DNA of 64,000 nucleotides from NCBI RefSeq assembly GCF_050003625.1, contig NC_134398.1:204463313-204527312 (forward strand), in the 5' to 3' direction. The notes beneath the pieces were generated by a model. The model worked only from the letters and a program-made list of their open reading frames with translations. It was not told the DNA's origin and did not search any database. The translations under genes and the position numbers were made by a program. Below, piece after piece: positions 10,983-23,012 of this stretch. Each line of letters starts with the position of its first letter. Positions within the stretch are counted from its first letter, which is position 1. This DNA comes from Haematobia irritans. Lineage: Eukaryota; Arthropoda; Insecta; Diptera; Muscidae.

Positions 10983-12304
10983 TTTAGACAATTTTATCAA
11001 AATTTTATTTCAATAGACAATTTTCTCAAAATTTTATTTCTATAGAAAATGTTGTTAACATTTTATTTCTATAATAAATTTTGTTAAAATTTTATTTCTA
11101 TAGAAAATTTTATTTCTATAATAAATTTTGTCAAAATTTTATTTCTATAGAAAATTTAATCAAAATTTTATTTCTATAGAAAATTTTGTCAAAATCTTAT
11201 TTCTATAGAAAATTTTGTCCAAATTTTACATCTATAGAAAATTTTTTAAAAATTTTATTTCTAAAGAAAATTTTCTCAAAATTTTATTTCTCTAGAAAAT
11301 TTTGTCAGAATTTTATTTCAATAGACAATTTTCTCAAAATTTTATTTCTATAGAAAATTTTGTCAAAATTTTATTTCTATAGAAAATTTTATTTCTATCA
11401 TAAATTTTGTCAAAATTTTATTTCTATAGAAAATTTTTTCACAATTTCATTTCTGTAATAAATTTTGTCAGAATTTTATTTCAATAGAACATTTTGTCAA
11501 AATTTTATTTCAATTGACAATTTTCTCAAAATTTTATTTCTATAGAAAATTTTGTTAACATTTTATTTCTATAATAAATTTTGTTAAAATTTCTATAGAA
11601 AATTTTATTTCTATAATAAATTTTGTCAAAATTTTATTTCTATAATAAATTTTGTCAAAATTTTATTTCTATAGAAAATTTTGTCAAAATCTTATTTCTA
11701 TAATAAATTTTGTCAAAATCTTATTTCTATAGAAAATTTTGTCCAAATTTTACATCATTAGAAAATTTTCTCAAAATTTTATTTCTCTAGAAAATTTTGT
11801 CAGAATTTTATTTCAATAGAAAAAATTTTGTCAAAATTTTATTTCTATAGAAAATTTTGTCAAAATCTTATTTCCATAGAAAATTTTATTTCTATAATAA
11901 ATTTTGTCAAAATTTTATTTCTATAGAAAATTTTGTCAGAATTTTATTTCAATAGAAAAAATTTTGTCAAAATTTTATTTCTATAGAAAATTTTGTCAAA
12001 ATCTTATTTCTATAGAAAATTTTGTCCAAATTTTACATCTTTAGAAAATTTTCTCAAAATTTTATTTCTCTAGAAAATTTTGTCAGAATTTTATTTCTCT
12101 AGAAAATTTTGTCAGAATTTTATTTCTATAGGAAATTTTCTCAACATTTTATTTCTAAAGAAAATGTTCTCACATTTTTATTTCTAAAGAAAATTCTCTC
12201 AAAATTTTATTTCTATAGGAAAATTTGTCAACATTTTATTTCTATAGAAAATTTTGTCAAAATTTTATTTCTATGGGGAATTTTATCAAAATTTTATTTC
12301 TATA
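10983..12304 (+). repeat. 29-bp tandem array, right part after mariner
   Basis: Continuation of the array begun at 9421. Higher-order copying is visible: the series ATAATAAATTTTGTC, TACATC.TTAGAAAATTTTCTC and TCTCTAGAAAATTTTGTCAG recurs near 11700-11810 and 12010-12110. Units with CAGAATTTTATTTCAATAG form a local variant. Confidence 0.88.
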
Positions 12305-14100
12305 ACCTAACTATATATGTGTATGGCCCGATTTCGACAAATGGGGTCACACTGCGCTTCTTTACAAACCGATCGTCGTAAAATTCGGCACAAAGTAATC
12401 TTATTCATGTTCCTTTAAGTTTGCACAATTTAATCGAAATCGGTCCAGATTTAGATATATCTCCTGTATCGATATCCTCATTCCAGAGTACGCTAAGTCG
12501 ACTTAGCATTCGTTGTTTTTTTTTGGATTGATGTGAGTTGCATCCTGTCAAAAGTTCGAATTTGTTGGACACTTCTTTGTTCGGTTTAAAGTGGTCTAAG
12601 TCATTTTTAGTCATCCCAGCAAAAAAAGCGTCGCCAAAAAAGTAATGAAAATGTTCTTTTTGGATCCGGAAGTGGTGCAAAATTGACGCAGAAGCGATGA
12701 ATGTAACATGGGCTTGTCATAGGACGGAAGTCCTCCATTTCAACAGCCGTTGCACTGAATTTGCATCACATCTTTAGGTGTGATCCGAATTCAATGTTTT
12801 GGATGTAAATTAAAAAATCTGTGATATATTGTCAAATAAATAATTTTTATAATTTTTTATAATTTTTAATGTCGGAAACGTTTGACCTCAAATATTTTCA
12901 AAAATTCACAATTTTTTCAGAATGGATGTAGCATTTTTTTCGACAAAATTTAAATGATTTGTACCATTTTATGAATTCTTACTCTGTTTTTAACCTATTT
13001 GAAACAAAACAGTCAAAATTACCCATGCAAAGTATAAAAAAACCATGTTATAAAAAATTGAAATAAAAGAACTTCCTGGGTAGTTAAAATAAAGAACATC
13101 ATGGGGAGTGCATCTTCTGGAAGTGCTTTTAAAGTTGTGCCTTTGGAAGAACTTCCAAATTTTTTTGCTGGGATGTTATATTAACACTATTTTGAATTCG
13201 TACATACTAGAAAAAATCTACAATAAACATGATTTTAAAACCGAAAAAAAGTGAATTTATATCTTATACGGTTTTTGAGAAATTCCAAACAAAAAACTTT
13301 GAACTTGTTTCCTGTAAAATTCACTTTTTTGGAGACATCGATATAGGTATCGCCCGATTTTGCCAAAATTACCCATAAAACTCTTATTTATCAACCGATC
13401 TTACTCAAAGTTGGCTTACTCGAATCTTCTATAGTACTGACTATACGTGCATAAAATCATCCAAATATGTTCAGATTTAGATATAGCTCCTATATATAGG
13501 TATTGCCCGATTTTGACAAATAAATCTCTTATTAATCAAGCGATCTTACTCAAAGTTGGCTTACACGAATCTTCTATAGTACTGACTATATGTGCAACAA
13601 ATTATCCAAATCGGTTCAGATTTAGATATAGCTGGCATATATATGTATCGCCTGATTTTGCTAAATTTGGCCATAAAACTCTTATTTATAAACCGATCTT
13701 TTTCAAAGTTGACTTACTCGAATCTTCTATGGTACTGACTATATTTGCAAAAAAATCATCCAAATTGGTTCAGATTTAGATATAGCTGCCATATATATGT
13801 ATCTCCCGATTTTCACAAATTTGGTCATAAAACTCTTATTTGTAAACCGATCTTTCTCAAAGTTGGCTTACACGTATCTTCTATAGTACTGACTATATGT
13901 GCAAAAAATTATCCCAATCTTTTCAGATTTAAATATAGCTCCCATATATATGTATCGCCCGATTTTCCAAAATTTGGTCATAATAGCCTTATATATAAAC
14001 CGATCTTACTCAAAATTAGCACAAGGTAACCGTCTGTGGTATCAACTAATTGTGCAAAATATCATCCAAATCGGTTCAGATTTAGATATAGCTCCCATAT
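12305..14100 (+). mobile_element. Helentron/DINE-like element with about 150-bp tandem units, split by a MITE
   Basis: The body is a tandem of units of about 150 bp. The marker TATCGCCCGATTTT or its variants starts at about 13348, 13499, 13646, 13798 and 13951, and each unit carries TCAGATTTAGATATAGCT and AACCGATCTT. A CCCAGC-type MITE is inserted at 12615-13172. The right end is cut by the DD41D element at 14100. The same AGATTTAGATATAGCT and AACCGATC words occur in the element at 29099-30369. No terminal hairpin is preserved, so family membership rests on the shared internal units. Confidence 0.55.
12615..13172 (-). mobile_element. CCCAGC-ended MITE, most complete copy
   Basis: A 558-bp element with 13-bp perfect inverted ends CCCAGCAAAAAAA. 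Its left 190 bp match 111-297 in reverse. The interior words GTTTGACCTCAAATATTTTC and TACTCTGTTTTTAACC recur, reversed, at 57255-57390. Its right end matches 55225-55290. No coding frame. The target duplication is not clear (CAT on the left, ATG on the right). Confidence 0.65.
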
Positions 14101-14922
14101 AAAGGGTGATTTGTTAAGAGCTTGATAACTTTTTTTTTTAAAAAAAACGCATAAAATTTGCAAAATCTCATCGGTTCTTTATTTGAAACGTTAGATTGGT
14201 CCATGACATTTACTTTTTGAAGATAATTTCATTTAAATGTTGACCGCGGCTGCGTCTTAGGTGGTCCATTCGGAAAGTCCAATTTTGGGCAACTTTTTCG
14301 AGCATTTCGGCCGGAATAGCCCGAATTTCTTCGGAAATGTTGTCTTCCAAAGCTGGAATAGTTGCTGGCTTATTTCTGTAGACTTTAGACTTGACGTAGC
14401 CCCACAAAAAATAGTCTAAAGGCGTCAAATCGTTCTCCGAAGTTTTCCCTCAAAATGGCCATAGAATCGCGAGCTGTGTGGCATGTAGCGCCATCTTGTT
14501 GAAACCACATGTCAACCAAGTTCAGTTCTTCCATTTTTGGCAACAAAAAGTTTGTTAGCATCGAACGATAGCGATCGCCATTCACCGTAACGTTGCGTCC
14601 AACAGCATCTTTGAAAAAATACGGTCCAATGATTCCACCAGCGTACAAACCACACCAAACAGTGCATTTTTCGGGATGCATGGGCAGTTCTTGAACGGCT
14701 TCTGGTTGCTCTTCACTCCAAATGCGGCAATTTTGCTTATTTACGTAGCCATTCAACCAGAAAAGAGCCTCATCGCTGAACAAAATTTGTCGATAAAAAA
14801 GCGGATTTTCTGCCAACTTTTCTAGGGCCCATTCACTGAAAATTCGACGTTGTGGCTCGTTAGTAAGTCTATTCATGATGAAATGTCAAAGCATACTGAG
14901 CATCTTTCTCTTTGACACCATG
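14100..14922 (-). mobile_element. DD41D Tc1/mariner deletion derivative, copy 1 (right end lost)
   Basis: The left inverted end AAGGGTGATTTGTTAAGAGC follows TA at 14100-14101. The body is nearly identical to 25055-25991. The right end is missing: after GACACCATG the sequence changes to half of an AATTAATT-type MITE. A 47-nt deletion relative to copy 2 lies at about 14432, in the region coding for the second-to-third Asp spacer. This copy is therefore both truncated and frameshifted. Confidence 0.85.
14210..14876 (-). pseudogene. DD41D transposase C-terminal part, frameshifted (copy 1)
   Basis: The readable catalytic core includes FSDEALFWLNG (first Asp) and WFQQDGATCHTA (second Asp). The 47-nt deletion then shifts the frame, and the rest (from LTPLDYFLWGYVKS) is in another frame. 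The first motif has Leu where copy 2 has His (SDEALFW versus SDEAHFW). The N-terminal DNA-binding half is absent, as in copy 2. Confidence 0.85.
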
Positions 14923-15040
14923 GTTTTTGTTTCAATTAAAAATTTTGTTGAATAAATTAAATTTTTAATTGAATATTTTTTTAAAACTCAAGATTTTAAT
15001 TGAAAAAATTTTCGTAATTTTTTTTTCTGTGTGTAGCTAC
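14923..15040. mobile_element. Half of an AATTAATT-rich TA MITE
   Basis: It matches the right half of the MITE at 54713-54983: TTGTTTCAATTAAAAA, then AATATTTTTTTAAAACTCAAGA, then the end TTTTTTTTTCTGTGTGTA. Its left half is missing at the junction with the truncated DD41D copy, so a deletion joined the two. Confidence 0.55.
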
Positions 15041-15960
15041 AATTTTGTTTGCTATAGCTATTTTTTACTACTTTTTTTAGTTGTATGTTTTTATTAAGCC
15101 GATAGCCTTTGTAGCTAGAGCTTTAATATTTATTATAGTTTTTAGAATTATAATAAATAATAAATAAATAATGTTTTATAATTCTCTACCTCCTATTTCC
15201 TCCTCATTTTGGTCCAACTTCAAACATTTTGGGACAATTATTAGCTTTAATACCTCCAATTACAATTTTGTTTCGGCCGGACCTATAGCATTTTCTACGT
15301 TTACCGAACACTACTAAGTTCTGCCAACCATGACATCAGTTTTTATTCGCAATTTGGTCCTTTGCTTTAGTCCTTTATCCTTTTTAACTCCTGTCCTTGT
15401 ATCCGTTTTGTTGCCGCTTTTTCGTGTTTTTTTTTTTGCTGTTGTTGAACTCTCTTACGCTTGAGTTCGAATCGTTTAATTGAATTTAATGGTATCATAT
15501 CCTTTAATTTCGAAATAACTTTTGTTGTCTGCCTGCCATCAGTAGTAGTCCAGCCGAAAAGTGCAATCCTCAGTTGTCACTCGAAACACGTCGGTATCCA
15601 TTTGCAAACAGAATACACAACGAGAGATGTACATTGAATACTCAGTATGAAAGGTACATGAAAAGTGCTAACTAGTAAAAAAGTTAAGAAATTATTAATA
15701 AAGATTTGTACAACGACAATTACATGGACTTTTCCCTCCTACCTTTGGTTTATTCTGTTGTATTTGTTAAATATTTAAATATTTTATAACCATGTTACTC
15801 TATTGTCTGAGTTTATACAATGTAAATAATTAAGGTATTTTTGTGTATTTACGGAAAACAATATTCAAATTAAATATGAATACTCGAAGTTCCAAACAAA
15901 ATTTTGGTGATTAGTATGAAAAAAATTAAATCTTCGAAAGAAATGTTTTATTATTTTATT
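15041..15960. other. Apparently unique non-coding stretch
   Basis: About 920 bp of non-repeat DNA, somewhat less A/T-rich between 15300 and 15660. It includes TCCTCAGTTGTCACTCG (15568), which contains the insect initiator TCAGTT, but no TATA box or downstream promoter element at the proper distance and no adjacent coding exon. I leave it unassigned. Confidence 0.4.
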
Positions 15961-16360
15961 TTAGGATTAGATCTCTCCTATTAGCGAAAATTTATTGGGT
16001 ATATCCTTGAATTGCAAATGTTAAATTTATAACGATTTTAGCTTACACCAACAACGAAAAGTTAGTACTTCTACAAAAATGGAGAACTTACAATGGATTT
16101 TGATACTATGATCTAACACGAAAATTAAAATTTTTAAAAATATTGAATTTATAGAAAATGTTCTCAAAAATTTTATTTCTATACATTTTATTTTATTTCT
16201 ATGAATTGCAAATGTGTCGAATTTTTTAACGATTCATAACGATTTTAGCTTACACCAACAACGAAAAGTTTGTACTTCTACAAAAAGGGAGAACTTACTT
16301 ACAATGGATTTTTATACTATGATCTAACACGAAAATTAAAATTTTTAAAAATATTGAATT
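15961..16360 (+). repeat. Leader of a 29-bp array, partly duplicated
   Basis: It has CTCCTATTAGCGAAAATTT, GAATTGCAAATG and ACGATTTTAGCTTACACC, shared with the leader at 4541-4750. A section of about 150 bp (16010-16150) recurs at 16203-16365, with CACCAACAACGAAAAGT and ATGATCTAACACGAAAAT in both, separated by two repeat units. Confidence 0.65.
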
Positions 16361-18770
16361 TATACAATTTTTTTTCAAAATTTTATTACTACACATAATT
16401 TTATCAAAATTTTTTTTCTATAGAAAATTTTGTCAAAATTTTATTTCTATAGAAAATTTTGTCAACATTTTATTTCTATAGAAAATTTTGTCAGAATTTT
16501 ATTTCTATAGAAATTGTTTTCAATTTTACTTCTATAAAAAATTTTGTTCAAATTTTTACTTCAATAGGAAATTGTATCAAATTTTGTACTTCTATAAAAT
16601 ATTTTGACCAAAATTTACATCAATAGAAAATTTTCTTAAAATTTAATTTCTATAGAAAATTTTCTCAACATTTTATTTCTATAGAAAATTTGGTCAAAAT
16701 TTTATTTTTATAGGAAATTTTAGTTCTATAGAAAATTTTGTAAAAAATTTATTTCTATAGAAAATTTTGTAAAAACTTTATTTCTATAGAAAATTTTGTA
16801 AAAATTTTATTTCTATAGAAAATTTTGTAAAAATTTTATTTCTATAGCAAATTTTCTCACAATTTTATTTCTATAGAAAATTTTCTCAAAATTTTATTTC
16901 TATAGAAAATTTTCTCAAAATTTTATTTCAAAAGATAATTTAGTCAAAATTTTATTTCTATAGAAAATTTTGTAAAAATTTTATTTCTATACAAAATTTT
17001 ATTTCTATAGAAAATTTTGTAAAAAATTTATTTCTATTTTTCTCAAAATGTTATTTCTATAGAAAATTTTCTCAAGATGGTATTTCTATAGAAAATTTTC
17101 TCAAAATTTTATTTCTATAGAAAATTTTGTCAAAATTTTATTTCTATAGAAAATTTTCTCACAATTTTATTTCAAAAGATAATTTAGTCAAAATTTTATT
17201 TCTATAGAAAATTTTGTAAAAAATTTATTTCTATAGATAATTTTGTAAAAATTTTATTTCTATAGAAAATTTTCGCAACATTTTATTTCTATAGAATATT
17301 TTGTCAAAATTTTATATCTGTAGAAAATTTTGTCAAAATTTTATTTCTATAGAAAATTTTGTCAAAATTTTATTTCTATAGAAAATTTTCTCAAAATTTT
17401 ATTTCTATAGAAAATTTTGTCAAAATTTTATTTCTATAGAATATTTTCTCAAAATTTTATTTCTGTAGAAATTTTTCTCAAAATTTTATTTCTGTAGAAA
17501 ATGTTCGTTTACTTTTATAAAAAAATTTGTTGAAATTTCTACTTCTATCAAATATTTAATCCAAATTTTACATCTATTGAAAATTTTCTCAAATTCTCAA
17601 AATTTTATTAAATATTTTGTAAAAAAATTATTTCTATAGACAATTTTGTAAAAATTTTATTTCTATAGCAAATTTTCTCAAAATTTTATTTCTATAGAAA
17701 ATTTTGACTAAAATTTTATTTCAAGAGATAATTTAGTCAACATTTTATTTCTATAGAAAATTTTCTCAAAATTTTATTTCTAAACCTAATTTAGTCAAAA
17801 TTTTATTTCTATAGAAAGTTTTGTAAAAACTTTATTTCTATAGAAAATTTTGTAAAAACTTTATTTCTATAGAAAATTTTGTAAAAATTTTATTTCTATA
17901 GAAAATTTTGTAAAAATTTTATTTCTATAGAAAATTTTGTAAAAATTTTATTTCTATAGCAAATTTTCCCAAAATTTTATATCTATAGAAAATTTTCTCA
18001 AATTTGTATTTCTATAGAAAATTTTTTCAAAATTTTATTTCAATAGATAATTTAGCCAAAATTTTATTTTTATAGAATATTTTGTCAAAATTTTATTTCT
18101 ATAGAAACTTTTGTCAACATTTTGTTTCTATAGAAAATATTGTCAACATTTTATTTCTATAAAAAATTTTGTCAACATTTTATTTCTATAGAAAATTTTG
18201 TCAACATTTTATTTCTATAGAAAATTTTGTCAAAATTTTATTTCTATAGAAAATTTTGTCAAAATTTTATTTTTTTTAGAAAATTTTCTCAAAATTTTAT
18301 TTCTGTAGAAAATTTTCTCAAAATTTTATTTCTATAGAAAATTTTCTCAAAATTGTATTGCTATAAAAAATTTTCCCTAAATATTATTTCTATAGAAAAT
18401 TTTCTCTAAATTTTATTTGTATAAAAAATTTTCTCAAAATTTTATTTCTGTAGAAAATTTTCTCAAAATTTTATTTCCTTAGAAAATTTTACCAAAATTT
18501 AACTTTAGAACATTTTGTCAAAATTTGAAAATTTTGTCAAAATTTTATTTCTGTAGAAAATGTTCTCAAAATTTTATTTCTATAAAAAATTTTATCATAA
18601 TTTTTACTTCTATAAAAAATTTTGTTGAAATTTCTACTTCTATCAAATATTTAATCCAAATTTTACATCTATAGAAAATTTTCTCAAATTCTCAAATTTT
18701 TATTTCCCTAGAAATTTTTTATTTCTATATAATTTGTTTTTTTCAAAATGTTGTTGCTATAGAAAATTTA
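16143..18770 (+). repeat. 29-bp tandem array, longest uninterrupted block
   Basis: About 80-90 units of the main subfamily, with local variants GTAAAAA, CTCAAAA and GTCAAAA between the two A/T blocks. A multi-unit series with AAAAGATAATTTAGTC recurs near 16930, 17170, 17720 and 18040, showing block duplication. A second duplicated block is marked by TTGTTGAAATTTCTACTTC (17526 and 18617). No genes. Confidence 0.92.
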
Positions 18771-18835
18771 AGTACCTCTTAGTTAGTAATATTTTGCAAA
18801 ATCTACCAAAACATCAGGAATTCTACCGTTGCCCT
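18771..18835 (+). repeat. Distal border of the 29-bp array
   Basis: Array units give way to AATCTACCAAAACATCAGG and TACCGTTGCCC. AATCTACC and the GTTGCC word also occur at the leader of the array at 47257, so this may be the other end of the same element type. Confidence 0.4.
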
Positions 18836-19320
18836 TGGTATCCGTTCGTTTGTCTGTCCGTGTATTTGTTGTTTACAATATTCTTGTGAAAACTATTAAC
18901 CGCTATTGATGAAATTTTGTACATGGTGTTTGTTTGGCACTAGGAATTTGGTAATAGGATCAAATTTAGATATATCCCCTATATACAACTAAAGAAAAAA
19001 AATAAAAATACTCCGGAACGAAACTTTAGACAAATGAAATACGCATTTCTTCTAAAGTATTTTCTTTATGAGCAACTAAACCAGAATTTATTACAAGCGA
19101 TGTAACGGTTATCTGTAATCTTTTTTATTTCCTTTTAAAAAGGGTTTGTTTGCTTCAAAAGAAAAATTCGCTTGTCTAAAATTTCGTTCCACAGAAAAGA
19201 AAACTCTTCTTTCAGTGTATGAATCTTCCGACATCAACAAATGTGGTCATATTGTGCTTATTTATTAACCGATCTACTTCAAATTTGACACTGTTCACTG
19301 TATAGACTAAATATAATTTT
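18832..19320 (+). mobile_element. Helentron-like fragment split by a MITE
   Basis: It starts with TATCCGTTCGTTTGTCTGTC, the degenerate form of the CCGTCTGTCTG seed found near the start of other family members. It includes ATTTAGATATATCCCCTATA and resumes after the MITE with GTGGTCATATTGTGC and AACCGATCTACTTCAAATTTG, as in the 12305 copy. Both ends are missing. Confidence 0.5.
18984..19219. mobile_element. TA-flanked MITE, GGAACGAAA type, copy 2
   Basis: A 236-bp element related to 322-551. CTCCGGAACGAAACTTTAGAC lies near the left end and GTCTAAAATTTCGTTCC near the right. TA occurs on both sides. It interrupts a Helentron-like sequence whose two halves read on across it. Confidence 0.68.
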
Positions 19321-19958
19321 TCATATCTTCTTACTCAATTACCCAACCACACGTACTTCCTTGTCATAATAACAACTGAAATTTGTTCTATGTGGCACTT
19401 CCATTAACCAAAATCTATTTCTGCATCGATACAATCTACAATTTTCCAATGAAATTGGATTTTTTAGTACATGGTTTGTTTCAATTCCATATTCTGCAAT
19501 TCAAAAAAAAAACGATGTTGACATTTCTTCACAAACATAATGTTCAGTTCTATTCTTGTTGTTGTGTTTTTTTTCCTAAACAACATTAGTTAGTTATGTT
19601 CTTTAACAGGGAAGAGCATAACATAAAAATTAATGTCAATGTTTTGCCGCTGCTGTCAACAGAACAGAAAATCATTCCTACAGACACACACACACAGTAT
19701 CAAGAGAAATACACTCAACTCAACAGCCTTGAATCATCGACATTGTTGTTGGCAATTGCAACAGCAATCACTACTCCAAATTGCTGGAGTACCACAAAGT
19801 GAATTTCTTATCAGTGAAAGTGTCACCAATGAAAAGACGACGACGACACCACCACCATATCATAAAGAGAAGCAAATGCCAAAGTAGTTCATATTGAAAA
19901 ATGTTTTTAGTGGGGAGAAGAAAAAATCCAAACTATATATAAAATACATTTCACTTAA
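19321..19958. other. Unassigned stretch
   Basis: About 640 bp with no recurring repeat. Overlapping short open frames around 19600-19890 carry ACACACAC and ACGACGACACCACCACC simple sequence that inflates open-frame length. I do not support a gene. Confidence 0.4.
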
Positions 19959-20161
19959 TACACCCAGAGAAAAAAATTGAGTATGGTGTAGATGTTTTGG
20001 AGAGTGGAAAATTAATAACAAATGCAAATTTTTTCTTGACAAAAATTAAGCGGCCTACCACCACTACCACTTTTAAATTGGATGTTATTATTATAAAATT
20101 ACGCGTATAGATCCCAAATCTTCGATTTATTATTTATTTACAAATTATTTTTTTCTGTGTA
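19959..20161. mobile_element. Short TA-flanked MITE
   Basis: The left end TACACCCAGAGAAAAAAATT and the right end on the other strand TACACAGAAAAAAATAATTTG are inverted relatives. TA lies at both ends, total about 203 bp. The ends place it with the TACAC-AGA MITE group (26319, 44695, 45594, 54713). Confidence 0.5.
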
Positions 20162-21139
20162 TAATGCCGGCCACATGACACTGCTTTTTCCCTCTTTACT
20201 GTGCTATCATCATCATACAAAAAAAAAACGCTCTTTATTCACTTCCCTTCTTTGGCCCGCGGGCATTCATACTCCATCAGCAAACCATTGAGGTGCGGTG
20301 AATGATTAGAAGAATATCAATTTTTTCTGGTTTTTTATTTTGCCAGTTGGTTTCCAACATTTGTTAAATGTTGACGCGTTGCTATCATCACTTGCCGCCG
20401 TTATTATTGTCGTCGTAGTTGAGCTAATAACTTACGCGAATATTTTTTTTTATCAAGTGTAAATATGTGATTGTTAAATATTTTAACGAGCATTTAGAAA
20501 TGAGTAGCGTTTAATACTCTATTATTTCCTATGCAATGTCAGCTATGAAACTTGAAACAATCCAACTGTATTAAATGAATAAAATAGAAAGAGAGTAGCT
20601 AACAAAAGTAAAGAAAATTAAAAAAAAAAATAAAAAAGTTTTAACATGTGTTGTGGATTTAAACAGCTTAAGTAGTCATTCAAAAATCCATTAGCAAACA
20701 TTTTATAAAGAAAACAAACAAAAAAAAAACTACTTCAAGAGGTAGTATAAAACACTTGGTAGCATATCGTTTTAAAAAATTAAAGTATTCCTTATACGTT
20801 CATTGTAAATGCATATAGACCTAACTACCTATGGTAAGTTTAATTATGATATTTATTTGGATAAGTTTTTTAAATATTCCAGGGCATTCAATGTCACAGG
20901 AAATGAGCATTGAATATTCCAACTTGGAAATTTTAGACAAAAATTGACTTTATGTTGAATACAGATTTCTTTGTAATACGAGAGTTGCCTTATAGATTTC
21001 AGAATTGGGCTGCATTGGAATTCGAGTGTTGCCAACTGACAGTTATATCGTAAAGCTTGACATTTTTGAGGTTGTACGTAGTCAGAATGTTGTGACATAC
21101 CAGTGATATTTGTGTTATTTACAGCAATTTAAAAAATTC
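20162..21139. other. Unassigned stretch
   Basis: About 980 bp, apparently unique. There is no supported frame; an 81-residue minus-strand frame at 20853-21098 has no recognisable motif. Confidence 0.4.
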
Positions 21140-23012
21140 TTCTCAAAAATAAAATTTTCTGTAGAAATAACGATTTGCCAAAATTTTCTACAGAAATAAA
21201 ATTTTGACAAAATTTTCCATAGAGATAAAATTTTGACAAAATTTTCTATAGAAATACAATTTTGACAAAATTTTTTATAGAAATACAATTTGAACAAAAT
21301 TTTCTTTGAAACTAAAATTTTGCCCAAAATTTTCAATAGAAATAAAATTTTGACAAAATGTTCTATAGAAATAAAATTTTGACAAAGATTTGTATAAAAA
21401 ATAAAATTTTTACAAAATTTTCTATTGGAATAAAATTTTGACAAAATTTTCTATAGAAATAAAATTTTCTAAAGAAATAAAATTTTGACAAAATTTTCTA
21501 TAGAAATACATTTTTGGCAAAATGTTCTATAGAAATAAAATTTTGACAAAATTTTCTATAGAGCCACCGTGGTGCAATGGTTAGCATGCCCGCCTTGTAC
21601 ACAAGGTTGTGGGTTCGATTCCTGCTTCGACCGAACACCAAAAAGTTTTTCAGCGGTGGATTATCCCACCTCAGTAATGCTGGTGACATTTCTGAGGGTT
21701 TCAAAGCTTCTCTAAGTGGTTTCACTGCAATGTGGAACGCCGTTCGGACTCGGCTATAAAAAGGAGGTCCCTTGTCATTGAGCTTAACATGGAATCGGGC
21801 AGCACTCAGTGATAAGAGAGAAGTTCACCAATGTGGTATCACAATGGACTGAATAGTCTAAGTGTGCTTGATACATCGGCACACTTAGACTATTCTATAG
21901 AAATAAAATTTTAACAAAATTTTCTATAGATATAAAATTTTGACAAAATTTTCTATAGAAATAAATGTTTGACAAAATTTCCTATTGAAATAAAATTTTG
22001 ACAAAATTTTCTATAGAAATAAAATTTTGACAAAATTTTCTATAGAAATAAAATTTGGACAAAATTTTCTATAGAAATAAAATTTTGACAAAATTTTCTA
22101 TAGAAATAAAATTTTGACAAAATTTTCTATAGAAATAAAATTTTGACAAAATTTTCTATAGAAATAAAATTTTGACAAAATTTTCTATAGAAATAAAAAT
22201 TTGACAAAATGTTCTATAGAAATAAAATTTTGACAAAGCTTTCTATTGGAATAAAATTTTGACAAAATTTTCTATAGAAATAAAATTCTGACAAAATTTT
22301 CTATTGAAATAAAATGTTGACAAAATTTTCTATAGAAATATAATTTTCAAAAAATTTTCTTTGAAACTAAACTTTTGACAAAACTTTCTATAGAAATAAA
22401 ATTTTGACAAAAATTTCTATAGAAATAAAATTCTGACAAAATTTTCTATAGAAATAAAATTTTGACAAAATTTTTTATAGAAATACAATTTTAACAAAAT
22501 TTTCTTTGAAACTAAAATTTTGACCAACATTTTGAACGAAAAGATCGACAAAATTTTCTAAAGAAATAAAATGTTGACAAAATTTTCTATAGAAATATAA
22601 TTTTCAAAAATTTTTCTTTGAAACTAAACTTTTGACAAATATTTCAATAGAAATAAAATTTTGACAAAGATTTGTATAAAAAATAAAATTTTGACAAAAT
22701 TTTATATAGAAATAAATTTTAACAAAATTTTCTATAGAAATAAAATTTTGACAAAATTTACTATAGAAATAAAATTTTTACAAAATTTTCTATAGAAATA
22801 AAATTTTGGCGAAATGTTCGATAAAAATTATATTTTGACAAAATTTTTATAGAAACACAATTTTGACAAAATTTTCTATAGAAATAAAATTTTTTATAGA
22901 AAGACAATTTTGACAAAATTTTCTATAGAAATAAAATATTGACAAAATTTTTTATAGAAATACAATTTTGAGAAAATGTTCTATAGAACTAAAATTTTGA
23001 TAAAATTTTCGC
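21140..23012 (-). repeat. 29-bp tandem array, minus orientation, split by a SINE
   Basis: Units read AAATTTTGACAAAATTTTC then TATAGAAATA, the reverse of the main repeat. A SINE interrupts it at 21561-21892. A multi-unit block with TTTCTTTGAAACTAAA recurs at about 21300, 22357, 22503 and 22617, and one with GATTTGTATAAAAAATAAAA at 21388 and 22671. Confidence 0.9.
21561..21892 (+). mobile_element. tRNA-derived SINE, copy 1
   Basis: This copy is 332 bp. An intact Pol III internal promoter is visible: box A TGGTGCAATGG (21570-21580) and box B GGTTCGATTCC (21612-21622). The body includes CGGACTCGGCTATAAAAAG and CACTCAGTGATAAGAGAG, shared with the other copies. The flanks repeat TTCTATA (21554-21560 and 21893-21899), a plausible target duplication, although the host array itself is made of this word. 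The 3' end carries a perfect 14-bp inverted repeat (TAGTCTAAGTGTGC and its complement, 11-nt loop) not seen in the other copies. Confidence 0.88.

Noticed and set aside
20853..21098. 81-residue minus-strand frame
   Set aside because: No recognisable domain or gene context.
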